From Roseomonas nitratireducens (lineage in GTDB: Bacteria > Pseudomonadota > Alphaproteobacteria > Acetobacterales > Acetobacteraceae), in NCBI RefSeq assembly GCF_017813355.1, contig NZ_JAGIYZ010000001.1, positions 372,001 through 436,000 of the forward strand: a stretch of 64,000 nt of DNA, in the 5' to 3' direction. The position numbers and the translations under genes are program-made. This document shows, one piece after another, positions 16,630-24,997 of this stretch; the stretch's first letter is position 1; the number at the start of each line of letters is the position of its first letter. Below the pieces are notes generated by a model, which did no database searches, was not told the origin of the DNA, and saw only the letters and a list, made by a program, of their open reading frames with translations.

Positions 16630-17214
16630 ATGACCGACACGCCCACCCCCGCACCGCTCGTCCTGCTCGAGGTCGATGTCACCGCGTCGGACATCGAGGC
16701 CTTCAACATGCATGTCGGCTGCGGCCCGACCATGCGGGCGCGCTGGCGGCGGCAGTACATCATGCTCGCCGCCACGACGGCCGCGATCGTCGTCGTGTGG
16801 AACTGGCTCGACGCCGGCACCGCGGGCTTCAACTGGTATGCGCATGTCCTCGTGCCGGTCGCCGCCATCGCCATTTTCTTCGCGGCCGTCTCGCCGCTGA
16901 ACCTGGCGATGCACCGCTGGAGCCTGCGCCGGGGGCTGCGCGCCCAGCTCCGCCGATCGCCGGGCAAGACCTATCTCGGCCCCCAGCGGATCGAGGTGAC
17001 GGCGGAGGGGATCGCCGTCACCGGCAGCGTGAGCCGCGGCGTCCATGGCTGGGCCGCGGTGAGCGGGCTGCAGGAAACGCCGGACCTCATCCTCGTCATG
17101 CTGGGGGAGTCGATGGCGGTCGTCGTGCCGAAGCGCGGCCAGGCGGACGCTGCGCTTGAGGCGCTGCGCGCCGCGGTGCGCGAGCGCGCCGGGGATGCTG
17201 CAACGCGGCTGTAA
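16630..17214 (+). CDS. YcxB-like membrane protein
   Basis: 194 residues. A soluble N-terminal segment (LVLLEVDVTASDIEAFNMHV) is followed by two closely spaced membrane helices (about 43-60 and 70-90). The C-terminal domain GPQRIEVTAEGIAVTGSVSRGVHGWAAVSGLQETPDLILVML matches the YcxB-like domain pattern (a test of an internal W with V-x-V-x-x-G-I strands). Function in this family is unknown. It is divergent from rarA. Confidence 0.75.
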   Translation: MTDTPTPAPLVLLEVDVTASDIEAFNMHVGCGPTMRARWRRQYIMLAATTAAIVVVWNWLDAGTAGFNWYAHVLVPVAAIAIFFAAVSPLNLAMHRWSLRRGLRAQLRRSPGKTYLGPQRIEVTAEGIAVTGSVSRGVHGWAAVSGLQETPDLILVMLGESMAVVVPKRGQADAALEALRAAVRERAGDAATRL

Positions 17215-17251
17215 CTTGACGGGGCGCGAGCGCGGCGGCACGGGATGCGCC

Positions 17252-18205
17252 ATGTTCCGCCGCAGCCTCCTCGCCCTTCCCTTCGCCGCCCCGGCCCTGG
17301 CCCAGACGGCCCCCGACCGCCCCTCGCGCCTGGTCATCGCCTTCCCGCCGGGCGGGTCGACGGACATCCTCGCCCGCCTGATCGCGCCGCGCATGTCGGA
17401 ACTGCTGGGCGCGACCGTGACGCCGGAGAACCGGACCGGCGCCTCGGGCGCGGTCGGCGCGGGGCATGTCGCGCAATCGGCGCCGGATGGCGCGACCATC
17501 CTGATCGATTCCGGCGGGCAGAGCGTGAACCCCTTCCTGATGCGGGGCCTCGCCTTCGACTATGAGCGCGACCTCGCGCCCGTCACGCTGCTCGCGACGC
17601 TGCCGCTGATCCTGGTGGTGCGCAACGAGTTCGGCGTGGCGACGCTGCCCGAATTGCTGGCGAAGCTGCGGGAGGACCCGGCCCAGGCGCGCTACGGCAG
17701 CGTCGGCATCGGCGCGCGCGTCCACCTGGCCATGGCGCAGCTGCTGCGCCAGGCGGGCATCCGCGGGGAGCACATTCCCTATCGCGGCGGGGCGGACCAG
17801 ATCGCCGGGCTGCTGCGCGGCGACACGCCGATGGGCTTCACCTCCCCCGCGCTCGCCACGCCGCTGATCCGCGACGGGCGGGTGAAGGCGGTCGCCGTTT
17901 CCTCCCCCGAGCGTTTCCCCGCGCTGCCCGGCGTGCCGACGGTGGCCGAGCAGGGCTTCCCCGGCTTCGCCATCGGCGACTGGCTGGGCCTGCTGGTGTC
18001 GGCGGCGACGCCGCGGCCGGTCGTCGCGCGCATCGCGGCCGCGGCGGCGGATGCGGTGGGCCAGCCGGCGCTGCGCCCGCGGCTCGACGCGCTCGGCCTG
18101 CTGCCGGCGGCTGAAGGGCCCGACGCCTTCGCCCGCTTCCTCGCCGCCGAGCGCGCGACCTTCTCGGCGCTGATCCGCGAGGAAGGCATCCGGCTGGATA
18201 GCTGA
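17252..18205 (+). CDS. Bug/TctC-family periplasmic substrate-binding protein
   Basis: 317 residues with a short signal peptide (MFRRSLLALPFAAPALAQ). Typical Bug features are IAFPPGGSTDILARLIAPRMSE after the signal, then ENRTGASGAVGAGHVAQSAPDG, a central HIPYRGGADQIAGLLRGD and PGVPTVAEQGFPGFAIGDW. Bug proteins bind carboxylates such as citrate or dicarboxylates; some feed TctAB transporters and many are orphans. No TctA/TctB genes are adjacent (the only TctA is at 39.6-41.1 kb). The ligand is not predictable. Confidence 0.9.
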   Translation: MFRRSLLALPFAAPALAQTAPDRPSRLVIAFPPGGSTDILARLIAPRMSELLGATVTPENRTGASGAVGAGHVAQSAPDGATILIDSGGQSVNPFLMRGLAFDYERDLAPVTLLATLPLILVVRNEFGVATLPELLAKLREDPAQARYGSVGIGARVHLAMAQLLRQAGIRGEHIPYRGGADQIAGLLRGDTPMGFTSPALATPLIRDGRVKAVAVSSPERFPALPGVPTVAEQGFPGFAIGDWLGLLVSAATPRPVVARIAAAAADAVGQPALRPRLDALGLLPAAEGPDAFARFLAAERATFSALIREEGIRLDS

Positions 18206-18343
18206 GCGGCGCGAGCCTTCTGGCCGGCGCACGACGTTCCGACCGGCGGCCCGAAGGGCCGAGGCCGCGAATGCGGCCCGCCCGGCGCCTGGGGGCACGC
18301 AGAAACGGATTTGAGCGGTCGAAGAATTCGACCGCTCGTGTCA
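18206..18343. repeat. Inverted copy of the stop-codon-associated repeat
   Basis: Read on the minus strand it starts TGACACGAGCGGTCGAATTCTT, its TGA being the stop codon of the receptor gene at 18341-19324. A perfect hairpin AGCGGTCGAA / TTCGACCGCT is followed by TTTCTGCGTGCCCCCAGGCG, CCGGGCGGGCCGC-ATTC-GCGGCCTCGG and CGGCCGGTCGGAA arms. It is the inverted, shorter copy of 7709-7858, placed between convergent receptor genes. Confidence 0.8.
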
Positions 18344-19324
18344 GTCGATGCTGAGGCCGAGCCGCGCGACGGTCGCGCGTTCATAGGCCACGCGCTCGGC
18401 CGCGAAGGCCAGGTATTCGCGCGGGCCGAGGTATTCGTCCGGCATCTCCCACCGCCGCATCACCGCCTGGCTCGCCTCGTCCTGCAGCGCCTTGCGCATG
18501 GAACGGTGCAGCGTGTCGACGATCTCGGGCGGCAGCCCCTTCGGGCCGACGAAGCCGTAGGGCGAGGTGACGGACATGTTGTAGCCGAGGTCGTTCAGCG
18601 TCGGCGCATCGGGGAAGGAGGGCAGCCGCGTGCGCGTCCAGACGGACAGCAGGCGGAACTCGCCGGTCTCCACCTGGGGGCGCCAAGCCTGCGCGTCCGC
18701 CACCATGTCGATCTGCCGGCCGAGCAGCGCGGTCACGCCTTCCTGCGCGCCGCGGAAGGGCACGTGCAGCAGCTCGCAGCGCTCGCGGGACGCCAGCTCC
18801 TCCATCGCCAGGTGGTTGGTGGTGGCGATGCCCGATGTGGAGAAGCTGATCCGCCCGGGGCGCGTGCGGGCATCGGCGAAGACCTCGGCCAGCGTGCGCC
18901 AGCGCGCGTCGTTGCGCACCACGGTGCCGAAGACGAAGCCCGACAGCTGCATGATGTAGGAGAAATCCGCCACAGGGTCCCAGGTGGGCTGCCGCGTCAG
19001 GAAGGGGTGGCGCAGGATCGACAGGTGGTGGTGCGCCAGCGTGTAGCCGTCCGGCTGCGCCTGCTGCGTCAGGAAGATCGCCGCGCGGGTGCCGCGCGCG
19101 CCGGGCATGTTCTCGGAAACGATGTTCTGGCCGAGGTCGCGGCCCATGATGTCGAACATCGTCCGCTGCAGCGCGTCGAGCGACCCGCCCGGCGGCCAGG
19201 GCGTGATGATGCGGATCGGCCGGGTCGGGAAGCGCCCCTGGCCGAGCGAGGGGCGCGCCAGCAGCGGCAGCGCCGCCGCGGCGAGGATCAGGCGCCGGTG
19301 CAGCATCGCCCGCCTCTCAGCCAT
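18341..19324 (-). CDS. Bug/TctC-family periplasmic substrate-binding protein
   Basis: 327 residues with an N-terminal signal segment (LHRRLILAAAALPLLARPSLGQ). The receptor core starts RPIRIITPWPPGGSLDALQRTMFD and includes [41 protein letters not shown] and TSPYGFVGPKGLPPEIVDTLH. It is plainly paralogous to the next gene upstream: long identical stretches at the same positions indicate tandem duplication. The two genes overlap by eight bases. A later ATG (19306) just before the signal sequence is an alternative start. Ligand unknown. Confidence 0.9.
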   Translation of the reverse strand: MAERRAMLHRRLILAAAALPLLARPSLGQGRFPTRPIRIITPWPPGGSLDALQRTMFDIMGRDLGQNIVSENMPGARGTRAAIFLTQQAQPDGYTLAHHHLSILRHPFLTRQPTWDPVADFSYIMQLSGFVFGTVVRNDARWRTLAEVFADARTRPGRISFSTSGIATTNHLAMEELASRERCELLHVPFRGAQEGVTALLGRQIDMVADAQAWRPQVETGEFRLLSVWTRTRLPSFPDAPTLNDLGYNMSVTSPYGFVGPKGLPPEIVDTLHRSMRKALQDEASQAVMRRWEMPDEYLGPREYLAFAAERVAYERATVARLGLSID

Positions 19325-20312
19325 CGAGGGTGAGGTTGAGGCGGCGGACCATGGCGCGCTCGTATTCGACGCGCTCGGCGATGAAGGCGCGATAGGTCTG
19401 CGTGTCCTGGTAGACCAGCGGCATGTCGAAGCGCGCGCGCACTTCCGCGTTCTCGGGCGACAGCAGCGCGTCGCGCATCGCGTCGTGCAGGATGCGCACC
19501 ACGCCCTCGTCCATCCCGCGCGGGCCGCTGACGCCGTAGGGGGAAGTGACGACGAGGTCGTAGCCCAGTTCCTTCAGCGTCGGCACGTCGGGGAAGCGGC
19601 GCACGCGCTCGGCCGTCCAGACCGACAGCGCGCGCATCTGGTTGTTCTCGACGAAGGGCGCCCAGGTGGAGCTGTCGCAGACCATGTCCACCTGCCCGCC
19701 GATGACCGCCGTCACCGCCTCGTTCGACCCGCGGAAGGGGACATGCGTCAGCTGGATGCCCTCCTTCTCCTGGATGGTCTCCATCGCGAGGTGGTTCGTC
19801 GTGCCGATGCCGGAGGTGGTGTAGTTGAGCCGCCCCGGATTGGCCCGCGCGAAGGCGATCATGTCGGCCCATGTGCGGAAGCGGCTGTCGGCGCGCACCG
19901 CGGTGCCGAACAGCCAGCCGGTCATGCCGATGATGTGGGTGAAGTCCGCGATCGGGTCCCATTGCGGCGTGCGCATCATCCAGGGACGGCGCAGGACGGA
20001 CAGGTGCATCTGCGTCAGCGTGTGCCCGTCCGGGCGCGCCTGCTGCGCCACCGTCATGGGCCCGAGCGTGCCGCCCGCCCCCGGCTGGTTGCGCACCACG
20101 ACCGGCTGGCCGAGCGCGCGGGTGCACAGATCCCCGATCGAGCGCAGCTGCACATCGGCCGAGCCGCCCGCCGGCCAAGGCACCACGATCTGGATCGGCC
20201 GGTCGGGGAAGCGGGCCTGCGCGCGGGCGATCCCGGGCGTGGCGAGCACGGCGCCGGCGGCGAGCAGCCCCCGGCGGCTGGACATGAAGCGGGTATCGTC
20301 CCGGACGGTCAT
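19317..20312 (-). CDS. Bug/TctC-family periplasmic substrate-binding protein (tandem paralogue)
   Basis: 331 residues. A signal peptide with a twin-arginine-like start ([22 protein letters not shown]) is followed by the Bug core [23 protein letters not shown], then [38 protein letters not shown] and [21 protein letters not shown]. It shares the [15 protein letters not shown] and LSVWT blocks with the downstream receptor. It is divergent from lpd across 173 bases. The ATG at 20312 puts a ribosome-site-like GGAGAGGAAA upstream. Confidence 0.9.
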   Translation of the reverse strand: MTVRDDTRFMSSRRGLLAAGAVLATPGIARAQARFPDRPIQIVVPWPAGGSADVQLRSIGDLCTRALGQPVVVRNQPGAGGTLGPMTVAQQARPDGHTLTQMHLSVLRRPWMMRTPQWDPIADFTHIIGMTGWLFGTAVRADSRFRTWADMIAFARANPGRLNYTTSGIGTTNHLAMETIQEKEGIQLTHVPFRGSNEAVTAVIGGQVDMVCDSSTWAPFVENNQMRALSVWTAERVRRFPDVPTLKELGYDLVVTSPYGVSGPRGMDEGVVRILHDAMRDALLSPENAEVRARFDMPLVYQDTQTYRAFIAERVEYERAMVRRLNLTLDG

Positions 20313-20485
20313 GGCGTGTTTCCTCTCCTCCCGGGCGGCGCGTCTGGCGGCGCCTGCCCAATGGGCGGAAGGATAGGCACGGGAGGCAGCGGGCCGGAAG
20401 CGCTTCCTCGCGCCTTGATCCCGCCGCCCGGGGCGGGCAGTTTCCGCGCCGCACAACAACACCCCCGCCAGCGCAGGACCCCGCC

Positions 20486-21877
20486 ATGCCCGAAACCTTC
20501 GATGTCATCGTCATCGGCGCCGGTCCGGGCGGCTATGTCTGCGCCATTCGCGCCGCCCAGCTCGGCATGAAGGTCGCCTGCGTCGAGAAGCGGGAGACGC
20601 TGGGCGGCACCTGCCTGAACATCGGCTGCATCCCGTCCAAGGCGCTGCTGCATTCCTCCGAGGTGTTCGAGGAAGCCGGCAAGCACTTCGCCGAGCACGG
20701 CATCGGGGTGGGGCAGGTGACGCTCGACCTCGCGCGGATGCAGGCGCGCAAGGCCGAGGTGGTCGGCGCCAACGTCAAGGGCGTCGAGTTCCTGTTCAAG
20801 AAGAACAAGGTGACCTGGCTGAAGGGGGAAGGACGCATCGCCGCCCCCGGCGTGGTGAGCGTCGCCGGCACGGACTACGCCGCGAAGCATATCGTCATCG
20901 CGACCGGGTCCGAATCCACGCCGCTCCGCGGCGTCGAGGTGGATGAGAAGCGCATCGTCACCTCCACCGGCGCGCTGGAGCTGGAAGCCGTGCCGAAGCA
21001 CCTGGTGGTGATCGGCGGCGGCGTGATCGGGCTCGAGCTGGGCAGCGTCTGGCGCCGGCTCGGCGCCGAGGTGACGGTGATCGAGTTCCTCGACGGCATC
21101 CTGCCCGGCATGGACGGGGAGGTGCGCAAGCAGTTCGAGCGCATCCTGACCAAGCAGGGGATGAAGTTCCGCCTGAAGTCCAAGGTGACGAGCGCGGCCG
21201 CCGACGCGACCGGCGTGACGCTGAAGGTCGAGCCGGCGGAAGGCGGCGCGGGCGAGGAGCTGCGCGCCGATGTCGTGCTGCTCGCCATCGGCCGGCGCCC
21301 CTTCGTCGCGGGCCTCGGGCTCGACGCGGTGGGCGTGGCGCTGGACGAGCGCGGGCGGGTGAAGACCGACGCGCATTTCGCCACGAACGTCCCCGGCATC
21401 TACGCCATCGGCGATGCGATCGCCGGCGCGATGCTCGCCCACAAGGCCGAGGACGAGGGCTACGCGCTGGCCGAGATGCTCGCCGGGCAGAAGCCGCACA
21501 TCAACTACGACGCCATCCCGGGCGTCGTTTACACCTGGCCGGAAGTCGCCGCGGTGGGCGCGACCGAGGAAGCGCTGAAGGCCAAGGGCGTGGCCTACAA
21601 GGTCGGGAAGTTCCCCTTCATGGCGAATGGCCGCGCCCGTGCCATGGCCTCGACCGACGGCTTCGTGAAGGTGCTGGCCGACAAGGCCACGGACAAGGTG
21701 CTCGGCGCGCACATCGTCGGCCCGGATGCCGGCACGCTGATCGCCGAGATCGCCATGGCGATCGAATTCGGCGCGAGCGCCGAGGACATCGCCCGCGTCA
21801 GCCACGCCCACCCTTCGCTGAACGAGGCGGTGAAGGAAGCGGCGATGGCGGCCTGGGACAAGCCGGTGCACGTCTGA
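20486..21877 (+). CDS. lpdA: Dihydrolipoamide dehydrogenase
   Basis: 463-residue FAD/NAD disulfide oxidoreductase, the E3 component that reoxidises lipoyl groups of 2-oxoacid dehydrogenases and the glycine system. The FAD-binding motif is [19 protein letters not shown] (9-27), the redox disulfide C43/C48 in [13 protein letters not shown], and the NAD-binding motif [17 protein letters not shown]. The C-terminal [15 protein letters not shown] has the His-Glu catalytic dyad. It stands alone, not next to E1/E2 genes, so it may be shared among complexes. Confidence 0.95.
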   Translation: MPETFDVIVIGAGPGGYVCAIRAAQLGMKVACVEKRETLGGTCLNIGCIPSKALLHSSEVFEEAGKHFAEHGIGVGQVTLDLARMQARKAEVVGANVKGVEFLFKKNKVTWLKGEGRIAAPGVVSVAGTDYAAKHIVIATGSESTPLRGVEVDEKRIVTSTGALELEAVPKHLVVIGGGVIGLELGSVWRRLGAEVTVIEFLDGILPGMDGEVRKQFERILTKQGMKFRLKSKVTSAAADATGVTLKVEPAEGGAGEELRADVVLLAIGRRPFVAGLGLDAVGVALDERGRVKTDAHFATNVPGIYAIGDAIAGAMLAHKAEDEGYALAEMLAGQKPHINYDAIPGVVYTWPEVAAVGATEEALKAKGVAYKVGKFPFMANGRARAMASTDGFVKVLADKATDKVLGAHIVGPDAGTLIAEIAMAIEFGASAEDIARVSHAHPSLNEAVKEAAMAAWDKPVHV

Positions 21878-21947
21878 CGGCGGCGCGGGGCGGGATCATC
21901 CCCGCCCCCCGTTGCAGCGGCGCCCTGCGCGGACCATCTGCGCGGCC

Positions 21948-22229
21948 ATGATCATCCTGCGTCCCTCGCTTCCCCGGAAGGTCATGGGCTGGGGGCTGCT
22001 GTTCCTCGGCGTGCTCGGCTTGGTGCTGCCCTTCCTGCAGGGCTTCCTGTTCCTTGCCCTCGGCGTCTTCGTGCTGCGCGACCAGCATATCTGGGCGGCG
22101 CGGCGCTGGGGCTGGCTGGCGGATCGCTGGCCGCAGCATGTGGGCCGCGTCGAGGAGATGGAGGCGAGCCTCGGCCGCCGCATGGCCGGCGCGACGGAAC
22201 GCGTCCGGCGCCTGTTCGGCCGCGCCTGA
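21948..22229 (+). CDS. Small membrane protein, PGPGW-like
   Basis: 93 residues. Two hydrophobic helices (about 13-29 and 31-46, LLFLGVLGLVLPFLQGFLFLALGVFVL) are followed by a basic, Trp-rich cytoplasmic tail (AARRWGWLADRWPQHVGRVEEMEASLGRRM). The pattern of a short tandem helix pair around L-P-F-x-x-G matches the putative transmembrane PGPGW family. Function unknown. It lies just downstream of lpdA on the same strand and upstream of the DUF423 gene. Confidence 0.7.
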   Translation: MIILRPSLPRKVMGWGLLFLGVLGLVLPFLQGFLFLALGVFVLRDQHIWAARRWGWLADRWPQHVGRVEEMEASLGRRMAGATERVRRLFGRA

Positions 22230-22271
22230 GCCCCCTGGCCGCCGCGCGCCGCACGGCGTAAGGCTCCCTCC

Positions 22272-22634
22272 ATGCATCGGCTCTGGCTTTTCCTGGGCGC
22301 GCTTGCCGGGCTCGGCGCCGTCGCCCTGTCCGCCTGGGCCGCCCATGGCACCCCCGCGGGCTTCGAGGGCGCGCAGCGCCGCGCCGTGGACAGCGCGCTG
22401 ACCATGCAGGGCTGGCACGCGCTGGCGCTGCTCGCCGCGGGGCTGATGGCCGAGCGGGGGCGGGGGCTCGCGCATCTCGCCGGGGCCTGCTTCGCGCTGG
22501 GCGCCGCGCTGTTCTGCGGGGCGGTGTGGTGGACCTCGCTCGGCGGCGCGCCGGTCGGGCCCGTGGCGCCGGCGGGCGGGACGCTGCTGATGGCGGGCTG
22601 GATCGCGCTCGCCCTGGCCGCGCTGAAGCGGTGA
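22272..22634 (+). CDS. DUF423 membrane protein (YgdD-like)
   Basis: 120 residues with four predicted helices. The N-terminal LGALAGLGAVALSAWAAHG and QGWHALALLAA (His in helix 2), with a terminal GGTLLMAGWIALAL, fit DUF423. Its stop overlaps the GTG start of the rlmM gene (GTGA). E. coli has the same pair, ygdD beside rlmM, so the linkage is conserved across proteobacteria although the function is unknown. Confidence 0.85.
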   Translation: MHRLWLFLGALAGLGAVALSAWAAHGTPAGFEGAQRRAVDSALTMQGWHALALLAAGLMAERGRGLAHLAGACFALGAALFCGAVWWTSLGGAPVGPVAPAGGTLLMAGWIALALAALKR

Positions 22635-23539
22635 TCCGCGCCGCCTACCTGGCCGCGGAGGGGTTCGAGGCCGAGCTCGCCGAGGACCTTCGCCGCGCCG
22701 GCGCCGCCATCGCGGGCTGGCATGGGCGGCTCGCCCTGTCGCCCGACCCGCCCGCGCCCGCGCCCTGGGCGCTCGAGACCTGGACGGCGCCGGCCGAAAT
22801 CCCCGTCCCTTCCGTGAAGGCGGGGGCGGATGCGCTGCGCGCCATCCAGCGCAACTGGGCGCATTACCCGCTGCTGCATCATCGCCGGTCCGCCCTGCTG
22901 GCCGACCGCCTGCCGCCGGTGAAGGCGCGGCCGCTGGTCTTCCCCGAACCCGCCCCGACCGCCCATCTGGGCGCCTGGACGCTGCTCGCGCCCGACCGGA
23001 TGCTGGCGAGCCCGACCAAGACCAGCCCCTTCGTGAACGGGGAGGTGCATTTCGCGGAGGACCGTGAGGGCCCGCCATCCCGCGCCTACCTGAAATTGTG
23101 GGAGGCGCTGACGCGGCTCGGCCGGCATCCGGGGGCGGGGGAGACCTGCCTCGACCTCGGCGCCGCGCCGGGTGGCTGGACCTGGGTGCTGGCGCGGCTC
23201 GGCGCGACGGTGACGGCAGTGGACAAGGCGCCCCTCGACCCGGCCATTTCCGCCATGCCCGGCGTTTCCTGCCGGCAGGAGAGCGCCTTCGGCCTGGACC
23301 CCCGGCAGGAAGTGCCGGTCGACTGGCTGTTCTCGGACATCATCTGCTACCCGGCCCGGCTGCTCGCGCTGGTGCGGCGGTGGATGGAGGCCGGGGCGGC
23401 GCGGAATTTCGTCTGCACGCTGAAGTTCCAGGGCGAGACGGACCATGCGACGGCGGCGGAATTCGCCGCGATCCCGGGTGCGGTGCTGTTCCACGGGTTC
23501 AACAACAAGCATGAGCTGACATTCGCCAGGCTCGGCTAA
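22631..23539 (+). CDS. rlmM: 23S rRNA C2498 2'-O-methyltransferase RlmM-like
   Basis: 302 residues from a GTG that overlaps the DUF423 stop. An N-terminal THUMP-like region (YLAAEGFEAELAEDLRRAG) is followed by the RrmJ/FtsJ SAM domain, with CLDLGAAPGGWTWVLARLGATVTAVD (motif I), DWLFSDIICYP (motif IV Asp), FVCTLKFQGETDH (Lys of the K-D-K-E tetrad) and a terminal HGFNNKHELTFARLG. These order and residues are diagnostic. The enzyme methylates the ribose of C2498 in 23S rRNA before 50S assembly. It is slightly shorter than E. coli RlmM. Confidence 0.88.
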   Translation: MIRAAYLAAEGFEAELAEDLRRAGAAIAGWHGRLALSPDPPAPAPWALETWTAPAEIPVPSVKAGADALRAIQRNWAHYPLLHHRRSALLADRLPPVKARPLVFPEPAPTAHLGAWTLLAPDRMLASPTKTSPFVNGEVHFAEDREGPPSRAYLKLWEALTRLGRHPGAGETCLDLGAAPGGWTWVLARLGATVTAVDKAPLDPAISAMPGVSCRQESAFGLDPRQEVPVDWLFSDIICYPARLLALVRRWMEAGAARNFVCTLKFQGETDHATAAEFAAIPGAVLFHGFNNKHELTFARLG

Positions 23540-23544
23540 GTGTC

Positions 23545-23660
23545 GGGGGGAGAAGGGAACTTCTCCCCCCGAACCCCCCTCAACCTTCTTTGCGACCTGG
23601 GGAATCAGTCCCCAATAGACAAAGAAGGGAGGGGGTTCGGGGGAGGTTCATCCTCCCCCG
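23545..23660. repeat. Head-to-head pair of palindromic repeats (BIME-like)
   Basis: The left unit is the hairpin GGGGGGAGAAGGG-AACTTCTCCCCCC, then GAACCCCCCTCAACCTTCTTTG. The right unit is the mirror: CAAAGAAGGGAGGGGGTTCG, then GGGGGAGGTTCATCCTCCCCC. Between them is the small hairpin TGGGGA-ATCAG-TCCCCA. The whole is therefore a roughly 115-base composite palindrome. The left unit is nearly identical to 48077-48132 and similar to 5095-5143. It separates rlmM from the EF-hand gene on the same strand. Confidence 0.8.
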
Positions 23661-23757
23661 ACCTTCTCTGGCACGCCCCGTGCAATGTCCCCGGTGCGCC
23701 AGGACGGCGCCGCCCGACAGAAGGACGGGTGAAGACACCATCACGGAGGTTGCAGCC

Positions 23758-24063
23758 ATGCAGATCGTCCCCGACCGGGCCCCTACGGCGCCGCAGGCCA
23801 TCCGGGCGTTCCGCATGCAGAGCCAGCAGGATGCGGCTCGGCTTCAGGCTGCCGGCGCGCGACAGGATTTCGCCGCCACGCTGCAAGGATTGCGGCCGAG
23901 CCCCGCCAACATGGCGGGGCCGGGAACACCCACGGGCAACACGCTCGCCGCCATGCTCCAGCGGCTGGATACCGACCAGGATGGACGGATCACGTCGCTG
24001 GAGCTGCGCGCGAGCGGGAAACTCGAGGAAGCACCCCGCGCGGCGGGCATCCCGACGCGCTGA
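23758..24063 (+). CDS. Small EF-hand protein
   Basis: 101 residues, no signal peptide or membrane helix. One canonical EF-hand loop at 71-82 (DTDQDGRITSLE) has Asp at positions 1, 3 and 5, Gly at 6, Ile at 8 and Glu at 12, so calcium binding is plausible. The N-terminal half is Gln/Ala-rich helix (FRMQSQQDAARLQAAGARQDF). A GGAGG ribosome site sits nine bases before the ATG. One hand alone implies dimerisation or a structural role. Unknown function. Confidence 0.75.
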   Translation: MQIVPDRAPTAPQAIRAFRMQSQQDAARLQAAGARQDFAATLQGLRPSPANMAGPGTPTGNTLAAMLQRLDTDQDGRITSLELRASGKLEEAPRAAGIPTR

Positions 24064-24102
24064 GACTTCCCTTGCGCCTCACGAAGGCGCTACGCCGGCG
24101 GC

Positions 24103-24963
24103 ATGGATTCCCTGCCGCCCGCCACCCCGCGCGCCGGCGCCATCGCCATCGCGCGCCGCGTGATGCGCGCGGCGGCGTCCGACCGCATTTCCCTGACCGC
24201 GGCGGGCTGCGCCTTCTACGCCATGCTCGCGCTGTTCCCGGCGATCTTCCTGCTCGTGCTCGTCTATGGGCTGTGGTTCGACAAGGCGACGGTCGAGCCG
24301 CAGCTTGAGGTGCTGCGCGAGCTGGTGCCGGAGGAAACCTTCGACCTGATCGCCGACCGGCTGCACCAGCTGGTGGAACAACCGCGGCCGCGCCTCGAAT
24401 GGGGGGCGATCGTCTCGGGCGGTGTGGCCATCTGGTCGGCCTCGGCCGGCACGCGGGCGATGCTGGGGGCGCTGAACATGGCGCATGGCGTCGAGGAATC
24501 GCGGAACTTCTTCGTCTATCACCTGCTCGCCATCGGCATGACGCTGTCCATCACCATCGCGGCGACGCTGGCCATCGCGGCGCTGGTCGCGCTGCCGGGG
24601 GTCGCGGCGCTGCTGGGGCTGCCGGCGCCGCAGGCCTGGACGCTGCGGGGGATGTCGATGGGCACGCTGCTCGGACTCGTCTTCATCGGGCTGGTGGTGG
24701 TCTATCGGCTCGGGCCGTCGGGGCGGCATCCGGGCATCCTGTGGACGCTGCCGGGCGCGGTGGTGGCGACGCTGCTCTGGGCGGCGGCGTCGGCCGGCTT
24801 CACGCTCTATGTCTCGAACTTCGCGACCTATGACCTGATGTACGGGCCGCTCGGCGCGGTCGTGGCGCTGCTGATGTGGTTCTGGGTCAGCGTCTATGTC
24901 GTGCTGCTCGGCGCCGAGTTGAATGTCGCGCTGGCGGTCGTCCACGCCTCGACGCGGCGCTGA
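24103..24963 (+). CDS. YihY/BrkB-family membrane protein
   Basis: 286-residue inner-membrane protein with six or so helices. The family pattern is visible: DRISLTAAGCAFYAMLALFPAIFLLVLVYG (30-60), GAIVSGGVAIWSASAGTRAMLGALNMAHG and the C-terminal YGPLGAVVALLMWFWVSVYVVLLGAELN. It was formerly annotated as ribonuclease BN, but that activity belongs to another protein; function is unresolved. The genomic context gives no clue. Confidence 0.88.
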   Translation: MDSLPPATPRAGAIAIARRVMRAAASDRISLTAAGCAFYAMLALFPAIFLLVLVYGLWFDKATVEPQLEVLRELVPEETFDLIADRLHQLVEQPRPRLEWGAIVSGGVAIWSASAGTRAMLGALNMAHGVEESRNFFVYHLLAIGMTLSITIAATLAIAALVALPGVAALLGLPAPQAWTLRGMSMGTLLGLVFIGLVVVYRLGPSGRHPGILWTLPGAVVATLLWAAASAGFTLYVSNFATYDLMYGPLGAVVALLMWFWVSVYVVLLGAELNVALAVVHASTRR

Positions 24964-24997
24964 GGCGCGGGCAGGATCTCGGGCGGAGGAACCGCCC

